Positions 27,877 to 38,341 are shown, counted from the stretch's first letter. The stretch is 64,000 nt of DNA from Rhodanobacter sp. LX-99 (GCF_018599185.1 NZ_JAHFVL010000001.1:434001-498000), one strand, 5' to 3'. Numbers and translations are program-made. Notes: generated by a model from the sequence alone, not told the origin.

Positions 27877-30201
27877 TCAGTGCAGGCTGTCGAGCAGGCG
27901 CTTGGCGACGTCCCTCTGCATCTGGCTGCCTTCCTTGACCACCTCGCCGAGCATGGCGCGGGCGCCTTCGGCGTCACCCATGTCGATATAGGCGCGGGCC
28001 AGGTCGAGCTTGGTGTCCACCGGATCGTCGTTGAACTCACCCAGGTCGTGGCCTTCGTCGGCCGCCTGGTGCGTGCTGTCCGCATCGTCGAAATGCCAGC
28101 TTGCGGCCGGCTCGGCAGGGGCCGGCCGATCCGCTGCCAGCGGCGCGACCACGGTGGCATCGTCCGATGCCGGCGCCGGACGGGACGCCGATTCGGCGGC
28201 GGCCTGGGTCAGATCGAAATTGAAATTGTACTCGCTGACCCGTTTCGGCCCGTTCGACGGCAACGGCGGCATCGAGGAGACGACCGTGGGCGCATCGCTC
28301 TCGTCCGCATAGTCGTCGATGTCGAACTCGCCGCGCGCCTCCGCGTCGTCATGCGCCACCGGCTCGACGTGATGGTCGAACAGCGGATGACCGGGCACCA
28401 GGTCCTCGCCCATGTGCAGCACGTCCTGCCACTCGTCCTGCTGCGGGTCGGTGATATGGGCGTGCATCGCCTCGGCCGCCGCCTCGAAATGCTCGACGTC
28501 GCGGCGCGAGTAGTACAGGGTGACCAGCTCCAGGTGCAGCCCGATGTCGTCCGGGTGTTCGGCCAGCTGGTCGAGCAACTCGTCCTGGTCGACGTCGTCG
28601 CCGAGGAGGTCCTGGTCGGCGGCGGACGTCGAACCGAAACGGTCCGCCAGCGACGGCGCGGACTTCGAGGCGGCGGCACCCGGCTTGCGCCGACGGCCCA
28701 GCATCGCCAGCAGGATCAGCAGCACGATCGCGCCGGCCCCGGCCGCCCAGGCCCAGGTCTGCATGTACCACGGCTGCTCTGCGGCAGCCGGTTGACTGGC
28801 CGGCTTCTCCACCGGCTTGACCGGCGCCGGCGTCGCGATCGGCGTGGTGACCACGGACGCACCGCTGGCCGGCGTGCTGGCCACGCTGGATGCGCCGGCC
28901 GGCGTGGTTACCGCCGCCGCGGTCGAACCCGCGGCGACCGGAGCCGCGGCTGCGTTGGCGGCGGTGCTGGCGGTGGCGGTTTCCAGGTCGGCTTCCGCTG
29001 GCGTCGTCGCCGCGATGGCCTTCGCCGTGCTGGCCGCCGCCGGCGGCATGCCGGCGGCCTTGCGCGCAGCGGCCAGCTTGGCCTGCAGTTCGGCGATCTC
29101 GTTGTCCTTCAGCGACAGCAGGCGCTCGTTCTTGCTGTTGATGTCCGCCAGGTCCTTCAGGCGGGTCTTCAGGTCGGTGCTCTGCTGCTGCAGGCTGGCC
29201 AGGCTTTCCTGGGTGCGCAGGAGGTCCTGGCGAAGGCTGGCGCTGGCCTTGTCGCCCGCCCCGCTGCCGCGGTTTCCCGTGCTGCTGCCTTCCTTCGCCG
29301 GCACCAGCGCAAGCCGGTCCCCGGTATCCGGTGCACTGACCGGCGCACTGGAATGGGAGGCACGGGTCGCGGCATCCGCCACGACCGCGGGCTTGCCCGG
29401 CACGCCGGCACGCCAGTCGCTGTTCTGCCGGCGCACTTCGGCGACGGCGGCAGCGATCGTCATGGCCTGCGCCTCGGCCGACGTCGGCACGCGCAGCACC
29501 GCACCACTCTTCAGCGCGTTGATGTTGTCGCGGTAGAACGCGTCCGGGTTGGCCTGCTTCAGCGCCAGCATCACCTGCTGCACATCGACGCCGGCGGGTG
29601 CCACGCTGCGCGCAATGCCCGACAGCGTCTGGCCGCGCTCGACCGGACCGTACTGGCCGTTGCTGGCCACCGGCGCCGCCGGTTTCGGAGCTGGCGCCGG
29701 TGCCACCGGCTTGGGCCGGGCCGCCACCGGCGCCGCGACCGGAGCCTTCGGGCGCTGCACGGGCTGGCTCGGCGCTGGCGTGGCCGCGACGGCCGTTGTC
29801 GCCTGCGCATTCGGCGGGTCGAGCAGGATGGCGTACTCACGCACGCTCTTGCCGGCCTTGCCGTTCACTTCGATCAGCAGGTCGAGGAAGGGATCGTCCA
29901 CCGGTGCGCTGCTGGTGATGCGGATGACCGGATGGCCGGCACCGGCATTCGCCACGCTGAAATGCAGCGGGATCGTGGTGCGCCCGCCGACGATGCCCGC
30001 GCGGGCAAATTCCTCGCTGGAGGCCAGCTGGACGGTGAGTCCCTGCAACTCCGCCGGACTGTCGGGATGCAGGGGAATCTCGGCCAGCAGCGGCTGTCCC
30101 AGCGCCGACTTGACCTGGATCTGGCCAAGATCCATGGCCATGGCCTGGCTGCCGCCCAGTGCCAGCGCGATCAACATCGACAATTTCAACGAACAATTCA
30201 T
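27877..30201 (-). CDS. fimV: FimV-family peptidoglycan-binding polarity protein
   Basis: Large inner-membrane protein (774 residues) related to Pseudomonas FimV, which organises cell-pole components and type IV pili. Order of parts: signal peptide (about 1-22), conserved FimV N-terminal domain (LGQIQVKSALGQPLLAEIPL), a LysM domain (about 182-237), a coiled coil (about 320-380), an alanine-rich linker, one membrane helix (WAWAAGAGAIVLLILLAML, about 482-502) and an acidic cytoplasmic part ending in a TPR-like FimV C-terminal domain (from about 727). The short ATG at 30201 gives a good signal peptide. It lies upstream of truA. Confidence 0.9.
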   Translation of the reverse strand: MNCSLKLSMLIALALGGSQAMAMDLGQIQVKSALGQPLLAEIPLHPDSPAELQGLTVQLASSEEFARAGIVGGRTTIPLHFSVANAGAGHPVIRITSSAPVDDPFLDLLIEVNGKAGKSVREYAILLDPPNAQATTAVAATPAPSQPVQRPKAPVAAPVAARPKPVAPAPAPKPAAPVASNGQYGPVERGQTLSGIARSVAPAGVDVQQVMLALKQANPDAFYRDNINALKSGAVLRVPTSAEAQAMTIAAAVAEVRRQNSDWRAGVPGKPAVVADAATRASHSSAPVSAPDTGDRLALVPAKEGSSTGNRGSGAGDKASASLRQDLLRTQESLASLQQQSTDLKTRLKDLADINSKNERLLSLKDNEIAELQAKLAAARKAAGMPPAAASTAKAIAATTPAEADLETATASTAANAAAAPVAAGSTAAAVTTPAGASSVASTPASGASVVTTPIATPAPVKPVEKPASQPAAAEQPWYMQTWAWAAGAGAIVLLILLAMLGRRRKPGAAASKSAPSLADRFGSTSAADQDLLGDDVDQDELLDQLAEHPDDIGLHLELVTLYYSRRDVEHFEAAAEAMHAHITDPQQDEWQDVLHMGEDLVPGHPLFDHHVEPVAHDDAEARGEFDIDDYADESDAPTVVSSMPPLPSNGPKRVSEYNFNFDLTQAAAESASRPAPASDDATVVAPLAADRPAPAEPAASWHFDDADSTHQAADEGHDLGEFNDDPVDTKLDLARAYIDMGDAEGARAMLGEVVKEGSQMQRDVAKRLLDSLH

Positions 30202-30346
30202 TGCGTGTTCCCCCGAACGATCCTGGCGCAACTCTTAAATTCACTTATGGCGTTGCCGCAATGGCGGCCACGGCCCCAAACGAGGTGCCACTTTAGTTAT
30301 ATGCAGGCCAATCAACAATAGCTGCGGCGAATACTTGCAGGACATT

Positions 30347-30370
30347 GCTACGGTGTGTTCTCACCGTAGC
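30347..30370. other. Hairpin between the coiled-coil gene and fimV
   Basis: A perfect 9-bp stem (GCTACGGTG/CACCGTAGC) with a 6-nt loop lies just after the 98-residue gene and upstream of fimV. There is no T-run, so termination is only one possibility. Confidence 0.4.
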
Positions 30371-30378
30371 CACGCTTT

Positions 30379-30675
30379 CTAACGCGAGTCCGAGGCCGGC
30401 CTGGCCTGCAGCTCATGCAGCTGCTTTTGCAGCTCGGCGATGGCCTGGTCCTGCTGCTGCAGACGCTCGCTGGCCTGCCTGCTGTCCGATTCCTGCCGGT
30501 CGAGGTCCTGCTCCAGCCGCTTCACCTCGGCCTGGCGTCTGACCAGCTGCTGCTGGGCTGTCGATGGCGACTTCACCGCTGCCGGCGCGGCCGGCGACGA
30601 CTTCGCCTGGCCACCGGCCCAAGCCGTTGAAACGGTCATAAATCCAACGATGACAAAGAGTTGCGTCAAACGCAT
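30379..30675 (-). CDS. Small exported coiled-coil protein
   Basis: A 98-residue protein with a signal peptide (about residues 1-20, ending VSTAWA), a short proline/alanine-rich stretch and then a long charged helix rich in glutamine, glutamate and arginine (about 40-92), which predicts a coiled coil. It begins one base after the asd stop codon and so is translationally coupled to asd. The family is not recognised; a periplasmic or envelope role is inferred from the signal and from fimV next to it. Confidence 0.7.
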   Translation of the reverse strand: MRLTQLFVIVGFMTVSTAWAGGQAKSSPAAPAAVKSPSTAQQQLVRRQAEVKRLEQDLDRQESDSRQASERLQQQDQAIAELQKQLHELQARPASDSR

Positions 30676-30676
30676 C

Positions 30677-31708
30677 TTAGAGATAATCCTCGATCAGCAA
30701 TTCGGCGATCTGCACCGCATTCAGCGCCGCGCCTTTGCGGATATTGTCCGAGACGATCCACAGGTCCAGCCCGCGCTCGTGCGAAATGTCCTCGCGGATG
30801 CGCCCCACGAACACCGCGTCGTTGCCGGCCGCCTCGCCCACCGGGGTCGGATAGCCGCCCGGCTTGCGCTCGTCCACCAGCACCACGCCCGGCGCCTGCC
30901 GCAGCAGTTCGCGGGCCTGTTCGGCGGTGATCTTGTCGCTGGTCTCGATATGCACTGCCTCGGAATGGCCATAGAACACCGGCACGCGTACCGCGGTCGG
31001 GTTCACCTGGATCGACTCGTCTTCCAGGATCTTGCGGGTCTCCCACACCAGCTTCATTTCCTCCTTGGTGTAGCCGTTCGGCTGGAAATCGTCGATCTGC
31101 GGAATCACATTGAACGCGATCTGGGCCGGGAATTTCTTGCCCGGCTCCACGCTTTGGAAGTTCAGCAAGGCCGCGGTCTCCCGCCCCAGCTCCTCCATCC
31201 CGCTGCGGCCGGCACCGGATACCGACTGGTAGGTGGCCACGTTGATCCGCTCGATCTGCACCGCGCGGTGGATCGGCGCCAGCGCCACCAGCATCTGCAT
31301 GGTCGAGCAATTCGGGTTGGCGATGATGCCGCGGCTGGTGTACTGGGCGATCGCGTGCGGATTGACCTCGCTGATCACCAGCGGGATGTCGTCCTGGTAG
31401 CGGAACTCCGAGGTGTTGTCGATCACCACCGCGCCAGCCGCCGCCGCGCGCGGCGCGTGCTCGCGACTGACCGAACCGCCAGCCGAGAAGAAGGCGATGT
31501 CGACGCCGGCGAAATCGTAGGTATCCAGCAGCTGCACGGTGATGTCCTTGCCGCCGAAGCTGACCTTGCCGCCGGCCGAACGCTCGCTCGCCAGCGGCAC
31601 CAGCTCGCTGACCGGGAACTCGCGCTCGGCGAGGATCGCCAGCACGGTCTCGCCGACCGCGCCGGTGGCGCCGACCATGGCGACCTTGTAACTGCTCTTC
31701 TGACTCAT
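30677..31708 (-). CDS. asd: Aspartate-semialdehyde dehydrogenase
   Basis: Reduces aspartyl phosphate to aspartate semialdehyde, the branch point to lysine, diaminopimelate, methionine and threonine. The NADP-binding start is MVGATGAVGETV, and the catalytic cysteine is in NPNCSTMQM at about residue 135. The 343-residue protein has the GAGRSGMEEL segment of the class lacking the longer Gram-negative insert. The asd-fimV-truA neighbourhood is typical. It is preceded by a separate hydroxyacid dehydrogenase gene. Confidence 0.95.
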   Translation of the reverse strand: MSQKSSYKVAMVGATGAVGETVLAILAEREFPVSELVPLASERSAGGKVSFGGKDITVQLLDTYDFAGVDIAFFSAGGSVSREHAPRAAAAGAVVIDNTSEFRYQDDIPLVISEVNPHAIAQYTSRGIIANPNCSTMQMLVALAPIHRAVQIERINVATYQSVSGAGRSGMEELGRETAALLNFQSVEPGKKFPAQIAFNVIPQIDDFQPNGYTKEEMKLVWETRKILEDESIQVNPTAVRVPVFYGHSEAVHIETSDKITAEQARELLRQAPGVVLVDERKPGGYPTPVGEAAGNDAVFVGRIREDISHERGLDLWIVSDNIRKGAALNAVQIAELLIEDYL

Positions 31709-31749
31709 GGGTGGTGTTCTTCGCTCAGGGTGGGATGTCGCGCGGGCCG

Positions 31750-32742
31750 TCAGGCCAGCACGTTGGGATTGAGGATCGTGGGCGGCCGCCCGGCATGCGG
31801 GCCATGGCCGAACAGCGCCAGCACATTGTCCACGGCCAGGGCGGTCATTGCACGGCGCGTTTCGGTGCTGGCGCTGGCGATATGCGGGCTGAGCACGACG
31901 TTGTCCAGTTCGAGCAGGCCCGGATACAGCGCCGGCTCGCCTTCGAACACGTCCAGCCCGGCCGCAGCCAGTCGCCGCTCGCGCAGGGCCGCGGTCAACG
32001 CCTTGTCATCCACGATGCCGCCGCGGGCCACGTTCACCAGCACTGCGGTCGGTTTCATCAGCGCCAGTTCGGGCGCGCCGATGGCGTGCCGGGTCTGCGG
32101 CGTCAACGGCAGTACCAGCACCAGGAAATCGGATTCGCGCAGCAGTTGCTGCTTGTCGACGAAGCGCGCGTTGCAGGCCCGCTCGGTCGCCTCGGGCAGC
32201 GGCGAGCGGTTGTGGTACAGCACCGGCATGCCGAAGCCGACCGCACGGTGCGCGATCGCCTGGCCGATCCGGCCCATGCCGAGGATGCCCAGCGTGCGGC
32301 CGCGCACGTCGGTGCCCAGCCACGCCTTGAACTCGGTGGCCTTCCAGTGCCCGGCACGCAGCCAGCGCTCGGCCGCATTCATGCGCCGCGCGGAGCCGAG
32401 CAGCAGCGCCCAGGCGTAGTCGGCCACGCTTTCGTTGAGCACGTCGGCGGTATTGGAGGCGGCGATGCCGGCGGCACTGAGCGCGTCCAGGTCGAGGTTG
32501 TCGTGGCCGACGCCGAGATTGGCGACGATGCGCAGCCGATGCGCACCGGCGATTTCCGCCGCGCCGATGCGGTCCTTCAGGCCCACGATCGCGGCGTCCT
32601 GCGTCGCCAGCCTGGCCGCCAGCTCGGACGGACTGAACTTGCGTTCCTCCGGCTCGACCGTCACCTCGAAGTGCGGTTCGAGCCGGGCGACGATGCCCGG
32701 GAAGGTGGGACGCGAGACCCAGACGCGGGGCTTGTCAGTCAT
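31750..32742 (-). CDS. D-2-hydroxyacid dehydrogenase (glyoxylate/hydroxypyruvate reductase-like)
   Basis: NAD(P)-dependent oxidoreductase of 330 residues. The nucleotide-binding loop is LGILGMGRIGQAIA, and the catalytic arginine, glutamate and histidine are in NVARGGIVDD, DVFEGEP and SPHIASAS. Sequence is closest in style to GhrB-type glyoxylate/hydroxypyruvate reductases, but formate or phosphonate specificity cannot be excluded. ATG 32742 was chosen over the GTG two codons upstream. It follows aroC with 31 bp between. Confidence 0.87.
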   Translation of the reverse strand: MTDKPRVWVSRPTFPGIVARLEPHFEVTVEPEERKFSPSELAARLATQDAAIVGLKDRIGAAEIAGAHRLRIVANLGVGHDNLDLDALSAAGIAASNTADVLNESVADYAWALLLGSARRMNAAERWLRAGHWKATEFKAWLGTDVRGRTLGILGMGRIGQAIAHRAVGFGMPVLYHNRSPLPEATERACNARFVDKQQLLRESDFLVLVLPLTPQTRHAIGAPELALMKPTAVLVNVARGGIVDDKALTAALRERRLAAAGLDVFEGEPALYPGLLELDNVVLSPHIASASTETRRAMTALAVDNVLALFGHGPHAGRPPTILNPNVLA

Positions 32743-32773
32743 CGGCACGGTTCCGGTTGCGATAGTCGATTCA

Positions 32774-33862
32774 TCACGGAATGCGCGGCGCCACCGCCCC
32801 CACGTCGCCGCACTGGGCGCGATGGCGCAGCGCGTGGTCGATCAGCACCAGCGCCACCATCGCCTCGGCGATCGGGGTGGCGCGGATGCCGACGCAGGGA
32901 TCGTGGCGGCCCTTGGTCACCACCTCCACAGGTTCTCCGGCCAGATTCACGCTGCGGCCGGGGATCAGGATGCTGGAAGTCGGCTTCAACGCGATCGAGG
33001 CGATCACCGGCTGGCCGCTGCTGATGCCGCCGAGGATGCCGCCGGCATGATTGGACGCGAAGCCGTCCATGCTCATTTCGTCGCGATGCTCGCTGCCGCG
33101 CTGGGCGACCGCGGCGAAGCCATCGCCGATCTCCACGCCCTTGACCGCGTTGATCGACATCAGCGCACTGGCCAGATCGCCGTCGAGCTTGCCGTAGATC
33201 GGCTCGCCCCAGCCTGGCGGCACGCCGTCGGCGACCACGTTGACGCGCGCGCCGACCGAGTCGCCGGACTTGCGCAGCGCGTTGATGTAGTTCTCCAGCG
33301 CCGGCACCTGCGCCGCGTCGGGCCAGAAGAACGGGTTCTGCTCCACCGCGTCCCAGTCGAACGCATTCGGCACGACGTCGCCGATCTGCGCCAGGTAACC
33401 GCGCACGCGCACGCCGTAATGCTCGTCCAGCCACTTCTTGGCGACCACCGCCGCGGCCACGCGCATGGTGGTCTCGCGCGCCGAGGAACGCCCGCCGCCG
33501 CGCGGATCGCGGATGCCGTACTTCTGCCAGTAGGTGTAGTCGGCGTGGCCGGGACGGAAGCTCGACGCGATGTCGCCGTAGTCCTTGCTGCGCTGGTCGG
33601 TGTTGCGGATCAGCAGCGCGATCGGCGTGCCGGTGGTCTTGCCTTCGTACACGCCGGAAAGAATTTCCACCTCGTCCGCCTCGTGCCGCTGCGAGGTGTA
33701 GCGGCTGCGACCGGTGGCGCGGCGATCGAGATCGCTGCGGAATTCCTCCACGCTGATCGCCAGTCCCGGCGGGCAGCCGTCGATCACGCAGCCGATCGCC
33801 GGCCCGTGGCTTTCGCCGAAGGTGGTGACGGTGAACAGTTTGCCGAAGGAATTGCTGGACAC
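32774..33862 (-). CDS. aroC: Chorismate synthase
   Basis: Last step of the shikimate pathway: FMN-dependent removal of phosphate from EPSP to give chorismate. The 362-residue protein starts at a GTG that gives the family N-terminus [19 protein letters not shown]; the FMN/EPSP motifs [29 protein letters not shown] and [14 protein letters not shown] are all present. The start codon has no clear ribosome-binding site, and a TGGACGTCCA palindrome sits a few bases upstream, as at mtnB. Confidence 0.96.
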   Translation of the reverse strand: MSSNSFGKLFTVTTFGESHGPAIGCVIDGCPPGLAISVEEFRSDLDRRATGRSRYTSQRHEADEVEILSGVYEGKTTGTPIALLIRNTDQRSKDYGDIASSFRPGHADYTYWQKYGIRDPRGGGRSSARETTMRVAAAVVAKKWLDEHYGVRVRGYLAQIGDVVPNAFDWDAVEQNPFFWPDAAQVPALENYINALRKSGDSVGARVNVVADGVPPGWGEPIYGKLDGDLASALMSINAVKGVEIGDGFAAVAQRGSEHRDEMSMDGFASNHAGGILGGISSGQPVIASIALKPTSSILIPGRSVNLAGEPVEVVTKGRHDPCVGIRATPIAEAMVALVLIDHALRHRAQCGDVGAVAPRIP

Positions 33863-33868
33863 GGGATT

Positions 33869-33878
33869 TGGACGTCCA
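33869..33878. promoter_or_regulatory. Palindromic element upstream of aroC
   Basis: TGGACGTCCA is a perfect palindrome; read along aroC it continues as TGGACGTCCAAATCCC and then the GTG start. The 12 bases TGGACGTCCAAA are identical to those before mtnB, in the same orientation and at a similar distance. A shared operator is inferred; the sequence alone does not show which protein would bind. Confidence 0.4.
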
Positions 33879-33896
33879 TTAGATGATCGGGGCAGC

Positions 33897-34442
33897 TTAC
33901 CCGCGATGGCGTTCGGTTGCCTGCCATTCGCGCGCCAGCAGGGCGAAGATCACGTCGTCGACCCACTCGCCTCGCAGCCACAGGCTCTCGCGGTGATGCG
34001 CCTCCTGGCGCATGCCGAGTCCGCGCAGCAGCGCCATGCAGGCCAGGTTGCGCGGGTCGACCGAGGCGTGGACGCGATGCCGGCCGCACGGGCCGAACAC
34101 TTGCTCGAACACGGCGCGCACCGCCTCGCCGGCATAACCACGGCCCTGCCCGGCCGGCGCGATGCTGATGCCGAACTCGACCGAGTCCCTGGCATCCTCC
34201 GGCAGGTTCACGCCGAGGTCGCCGATCAGCCGGCCGTCCTCACGCAGGCGGATCGCACGCTGGAACCAGCCGTGCGCGGGCTGCAGCGGCTGCGCGGCGA
34301 TGAACTCGCGCGCCGCGGCAACGTCGGCTGGACGCCAGCCCTGGTAGCGGGCCACCGCGGGATCGGCGCGACAGGCAAACAGCGCCGCGGCATCGTCAGG
34401 TCGCAATGCGTCGATCCGCAACCGCGCCGTGACCAGCTCCAT
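33897..34442 (-). CDS. GNAT-family N-acetyltransferase (RimJ/RimL type)
   Basis: Acetyl-CoA-dependent N-acetyltransferase of 181 residues. The start [20 protein letters not shown] is typical of the RimJ/RimL group, and the acetyl-CoA loop is [14 protein letters not shown] (about residue 100). The acceptor could be a protein N-terminus or a small amine. It lies between aroC and prmB on the same strand, three bases after the prmB stop, so it may be part of that transcript. Confidence 0.87.
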   Translation of the reverse strand: MELVTARLRIDALRPDDAAALFACRADPAVARYQGWRPADVAAAREFIAAQPLQPAHGWFQRAIRLREDGRLIGDLGVNLPEDARDSVEFGISIAPAGQGRGYAGEAVRAVFEQVFGPCGRHRVHASVDPRNLACMALLRGLGMRQEAHHRESLWLRGEWVDDVIFALLAREWQATERHRG

Positions 34443-34445
34443 CGC

Positions 34446-35372
34446 TCAGCCCGGACGACGCGCAGCGGCCGCCGCGCGGATCGCTGCGGCGTGCTCGACC
34501 AGGTCGCGCCGCTCCAGCGCGAACACGCCCATCGGGCCGACCTTGAACTCGATCCACACGAACGGCACTTCGGGCAGCAGCGCGGCCAGCGCGTGCTCGC
34601 TCTCGCCCACCTCGACGATCAGCAGGCCGTCGTCGGTGAGATGGGCGGCCGCCTCGTCCAGCATGCGCAGGCACAGGTCCAGGCCGTCGGCGCCGGAGGT
34701 CAGGCCGAGCTTCGGCTCGTGCGCGTACTCGCCCGGCAGCGCGGCGTATTCGTCCTCGGTGACGTACGGCGGGTTGGAGACGATCAGGTCGTACTTGCGT
34801 CCGGCCACGCCGGCGAACAGGTCGGACTGGATCGCCTCGACGCGGCCCTCGACGTGCTGGAACGCGATGTTCTCGCGCGCCAGCGACAGCGCCTCGCCGC
34901 TGATGTCGACGATGTCGACCTGCCACTCGGGGTTGTACTCGGCCATCGCGATGCCGATGCAGCCCGAACCGGTGCACAGGTCCAGCGCGCGCTCGATGTG
35001 GCGCTCGTCCAGCCACGGCGCGAAACCCGACTCGATCAGCTCGGCGATCGGCGAGCGCGGCACCAGCGCGCGGCGGTCGCTCTTGAACTTCAGTCCGGCG
35101 AACCAGGTTTCGCCGACCAGGTAGGCCACCGGCAGGCGTTCGCTGACCCGGCGCTCGATCAGCGTCAGCACGTTCGCGCGTTCGGCCGCGGTGAGCCGGC
35201 CGGCGCCGTACGCCGGCGGGATGTCCGGCGGCAGGTGCAGGCTGGCCAGCACCAGATGGGTGGCTTCGTCGATCGGGTTGTCGTGGCTGTGCCCGAAGGT
35301 CAGCCCGGCCGCCGAGAAGCGGCTGGCACCGTAGCGGATGAAGTCGATGATGGTGGCAAGCTCGGCGGTCAC
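34446..35372 (-). CDS. prmB: Ribosomal protein L3 N5-glutamine methyltransferase
   Basis: SAM-dependent methyltransferase of 308 residues that modifies a glutamine of ribosomal protein uL3. The class I fold shows [16 protein letters not shown] as the SAM loop and the signature NPPY in [13 protein letters not shown]. The start is a GTG at 35372. The N-terminal domain before the fold is of the PrmB/HemK type. PrmB next to aroC is a recurring arrangement in gammaproteobacteria. Confidence 0.93.
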   Translation of the reverse strand: MTAELATIIDFIRYGASRFSAAGLTFGHSHDNPIDEATHLVLASLHLPPDIPPAYGAGRLTAAERANVLTLIERRVSERLPVAYLVGETWFAGLKFKSDRRALVPRSPIAELIESGFAPWLDERHIERALDLCTGSGCIGIAMAEYNPEWQVDIVDISGEALSLARENIAFQHVEGRVEAIQSDLFAGVAGRKYDLIVSNPPYVTEDEYAALPGEYAHEPKLGLTSGADGLDLCLRMLDEAAAHLTDDGLLIVEVGESEHALAALLPEVPFVWIEFKVGPMGVFALERRDLVEHAAAIRAAAAARRPG

Positions 35373-35446
35373 GGCGATCCAGGGGTGCGGCGGATTGGCC
35401 GGCCATTATAAGGCCTGCAGCGGCGCCCACCCCGTATACTGGGCGG

Positions 35447-36286
35447 ATGACTTTCAACGTATTCCTGCAGTACATCCTGCCGCATCGCGCCTTGTCGCGG
35501 GTGGTCTACTGGGCCACGCGCTGGACCTTCGCGCCGTGGAAGAACTGGCTGATCGCCACCATCGTGCGCAACTACGACGTCAATATGGCCGAGGCGGCGC
35601 AGCCCGATCCGCTGGCCTACCAGCACTTCAATGCGTTCTTTACGCGCAAGCTGAAGCCCGGTGCTCGCCAGGCCGATGCCGACCCGACCGCCCTGCTCTC
35701 GCCGGCCGACGGCCGCATCAGCCAGGCCGGCACGATCGTCGACGGGCGCATCTTCCAGGCGAAGGGACAGGAATACACCGCCGCCGAACTGCTCGGCGGC
35801 GATGAAGCTGCCGCCGCGCCCTACCGCAACGGCCGCTTCGTCACCGTCTACCTGTCGCCGCGCGACTACCACCGCGTGCACATGCCGCTGAAAGGCACGC
35901 TGAAGGAAACCGTGCACGTGCCCGGGCGCATCTTCAGCGTGGCGCCGTTCGCGGTCGAGGCGATCCCGCGGCTGTTCGCGCGCAACGAGCGGCTGGTCTG
36001 CCACTTCGAGGGCGAGCACGGCCCGTTCGTGGTGGTGATGGTGGGCGCGATCCTGGTCTCGTCGGTGGCCACGGTGTGGGACGGCCTGGTGATCCCGCCG
36101 TACGCGTCGTCGATCCGGCGCAAGTCGTTCGCCGGCCAGAACATCATGCTGGAACGCTTCGCCGAGATGGCGCGCTTCAACATGGGCTCCACCGTGATCC
36201 TGCTGCTGCCCGAAGGCGCGGCCGAGCTGGACGACCTGCAGCCGCAGCAGGCCGTGCAGGTGGGCCAGCGGCTTGGGCGCGGCTGA
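35447..36286 (+). CDS. psd: Phosphatidylserine decarboxylase
   Basis: Makes phosphatidylethanolamine from phosphatidylserine at the inner membrane. The 279-residue proenzyme contains the self-cleavage motif in [12 protein letters not shown], with GST at 247-249, where the serine becomes the pyruvoyl group. [12 protein letters not shown] carries conserved histidines and LSPADGRIS the N-terminal motif. A TATACT -10-like sequence lies close to the start. It is monocistronic and divergent from prmB. Confidence 0.95.
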   Translation: MTFNVFLQYILPHRALSRVVYWATRWTFAPWKNWLIATIVRNYDVNMAEAAQPDPLAYQHFNAFFTRKLKPGARQADADPTALLSPADGRISQAGTIVDGRIFQAKGQEYTAAELLGGDEAAAAPYRNGRFVTVYLSPRDYHRVHMPLKGTLKETVHVPGRIFSVAPFAVEAIPRLFARNERLVCHFEGEHGPFVVVMVGAILVSSVATVWDGLVIPPYASSIRRKSFAGQNIMLERFAEMARFNMGSTVILLLPEGAAELDDLQPQQAVQVGQRLGRG

Positions 36287-36428
36287 GCGGGCACCCCACG
36301 TACCCGGGAAACTGACGCGGCGGGTCATTTTGTGACGCCCTAGGCGCTATTCGACTGATGGCTTCGCTACGCTCGTGGCTTCGCCGCGCGTCTTGCGCGC
36401 CGTCGAATTCCAGCGCCGAGGGGATCTC

Positions 36429-36866
36429 ATGCAAATACTGACGCCACTCCTTGTGATGATGCGCGCGCGCCAGCTTGGCCGCCAATTCCGCGACATCGAA
36501 CGCAGCGTGCGGGCCTTGCCCAGGCGCAACCGCGAACGCCTGAGCACGCTGACCCTGCGCGAGATCGGACAAGCCTCGCGCAGCGACTTCCCGCACTTGT
36601 ACGGCACCGCGCCGGAAGCGCGCTACCTGCCCTGGGGCCAGGGCACCGAGGCGGGTTACGAGCGCGCCTGCTCGAACAACGCCGAAGTGGCGCTGCGCGG
36701 CATCGCGCTATGGCTGGCCGTGGCCTACCACGAAACCAAGAACTCCCCGCACGCCAGCCTGCAACCGCAGCACCGCCAGCTGATGCAGCTGCTGCGCGAA
36801 CTGAAGGAAGTGCACGGCGGAGGCAGTACCGCCAACAGCTGGGTGCGGGAAAGCGCGGTCGCCTGA
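36429..36866 (+). CDS. Hypothetical helical protein
   Basis: A 145-residue protein starting at ATG 36429, preceded by a GAGGGG ribosome-binding site; a longer in-frame start lacks one. The N-terminus is hydrophobic then strongly basic (MQILTPLLVMMRARQLGRQFR), followed by a region with YGTAPEARYLPWGQG and a central helix-rich segment. No family is recognised. It converges on the lytic transglycosylase gene with a short gap. Confidence 0.65.
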   Translation: MQILTPLLVMMRARQLGRQFRDIERSVRALPRRNRERLSTLTLREIGQASRSDFPHLYGTAPEARYLPWGQGTEAGYERACSNNAEVALRGIALWLAVAYHETKNSPHASLQPQHRQLMQLLRELKEVHGGGSTANSWVRESAVA

Positions 36867-36889
36867 AGCCCGGCGACCGCCATGGCCGC

Positions 36890-38341
36890 TCAGCGGCAGA
36901 CCGGCAGTTTCAACGTCTGCCCGATGCTGATGTGGTGGTGCTTCAGCCCGTTCATCTCGGCAATTTCCTGCACGCTGGAGCAGTGCAGCTTGCGCACGAT
37001 GCTGATCAGCGTATCGCCACGGCGTACCTTGTAGCGGCTGGTTCCCCTCACCGCGGGCGGAGGCGCCGCCGGTGCCTGCACCACCGGCACCACGGCGCGA
37101 TGCAGGTCGCCGGCGAGAATCGGCCACGGACCATCGACGCAGCGCGCTGCGTAGGCCTGCTCCAGCAGCTTCGGCAACTGCAGCTGCGCGCCTGCCGGCT
37201 GGGTCACCTGCGGGTCCAGCCGCGGGTTGAGGTTGCGCAGGGTGCGGAACCAGCCATCCCTCATGCCGCCGGCCGAACCCAGGCACACGGTCAGCTCCGA
37301 CAGCGAGGCCGGCCGCTTCAGGGTGACCGTGCCGGGCGCACCGTCGATCTTCGGGAAACGCAGGTTGTAACTGTCCGGATGCTGGAACAGCCACGCCGCT
37401 GCAAGTACCGCCGGCACGTAATCACGGGTTTCCTGCGACAACTGGTCGTAGATGCGCGGATCGTAGAAGCTCACCGAGGTATCGTCGCCGACCGTGCGGC
37501 GCATGCGCCCTTCGCCGCCGTTGTAGGCGCCGAGCGTGAGTTCGAGGTTGTCGTTGAAGATCCGCAGCTGCTCGTTGATGTACTCGGCGTTCGCCCGCGC
37601 CGACGCCGCGGGATCGAAGCGCAGGTCGAAACCGTTGTCGCTGCCCAGGCCGAAGCGCATGCCGGTGGCGTACATGAACTGCAGCGGCCCCGACGCGCCC
37701 GAGCGCGAGACGGCGTGCACCTTGCCGCCGGACTCCTTCGCCAGGATGCCGAACAGCAGCGCCTCGGGCAGGTCCGCTTTCTCGTACTGCGGCCACATCT
37801 GGTAGCGCAGGTACTGGTAATTGACCCAGGCGTCCATCAACTGCGGGCGCCACTGGGTCAGCCACATCTCCAGCGCCGCCTTCACCGGCCCGTTCATCGC
37901 GATCAGCTGCGACAGCTTCTGCCCATGCAGCAGGGTCACGCTGCGCTGCGCCTGCGGCAGGCTGGCCGCGCCGGTGTTGCCGGCGGCAAGCGCCGCCTGC
38001 GACAGGTCGACATCGCTGTCCAGGTCCTGCCCGCCGCCGAAATCGCCGTCCTTCAGGCGCAGCAGGCGATCGAACACCGAGAAGAACCGCTGCGGATCGC
38101 AGCCGGGCGTCGTGCCACAGCGCGCCGAGGCTTCCTTCAGGCGATCCAGCGACTGGGTCAGGGTGAGCCGCGAAGCCTGCTGGTCGCCTTCGCGCGACTG
38201 CTGCAGGGCGGTCTCGTAACCCTTGCTGGCCAGGTCGAGCTGGCTGTACAGCGCATCCACCGGGGTCGGGGTTTTGCTGCCGCCGGTACTGGCGCAGGCA
38301 CCGAGCAGGCTGACCGCCACGGCAAACGGCACCAGGCGCAT
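36890..38341 (-). CDS. Lytic transglycosylase lipoprotein (MltD-like, SLT plus LysM)
   Basis: Outer-membrane lipoprotein of 483 residues that would cleave peptidoglycan glycan strands. The start at 38341 gives a lipobox (SLLGACAS, acylated cysteine near residue 16). The SLT domain has the catalytic glutamate at about 203 in FGILAKESGGKVH, followed by GASGPLQFM and the later LTLGAYNGGEGRM. One LysM domain at about 435-480 (YKVRRGDTLISIVRKL) binds peptidoglycan. A long N-terminal region of unknown role precedes the SLT domain. Confidence 0.88.
   Translation of the reverse strand: MRLVPFAVAVSLLGACASTGGSKTPTPVDALYSQLDLASKGYETALQQSREGDQQASRLTLTQSLDRLKEASARCGTTPGCDPQRFFSVFDRLLRLKDGDFGGGQDLDSDVDLSQAALAAGNTGAASLPQAQRSVTLLHGQKLSQLIAMNGPVKAALEMWLTQWRPQLMDAWVNYQYLRYQMWPQYEKADLPEALLFGILAKESGGKVHAVSRSGASGPLQFMYATGMRFGLGSDNGFDLRFDPAASARANAEYINEQLRIFNDNLELTLGAYNGGEGRMRRTVGDDTSVSFYDPRIYDQLSQETRDYVPAVLAAAWLFQHPDSYNLRFPKIDGAPGTVTLKRPASLSELTVCLGSAGGMRDGWFRTLRNLNPRLDPQVTQPAGAQLQLPKLLEQAYAARCVDGPWPILAGDLHRAVVPVVQAPAAPPPAVRGTSRYKVRRGDTLISIVRKLHCSSVQEIAEMNGLKHHHISIGQTLKLPVCR

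Noticed and set aside
33897..34442. A frame on the other strand of the GNAT gene, long and open
   Set aside because: High-GC mirror of the real gene; no family motifs.
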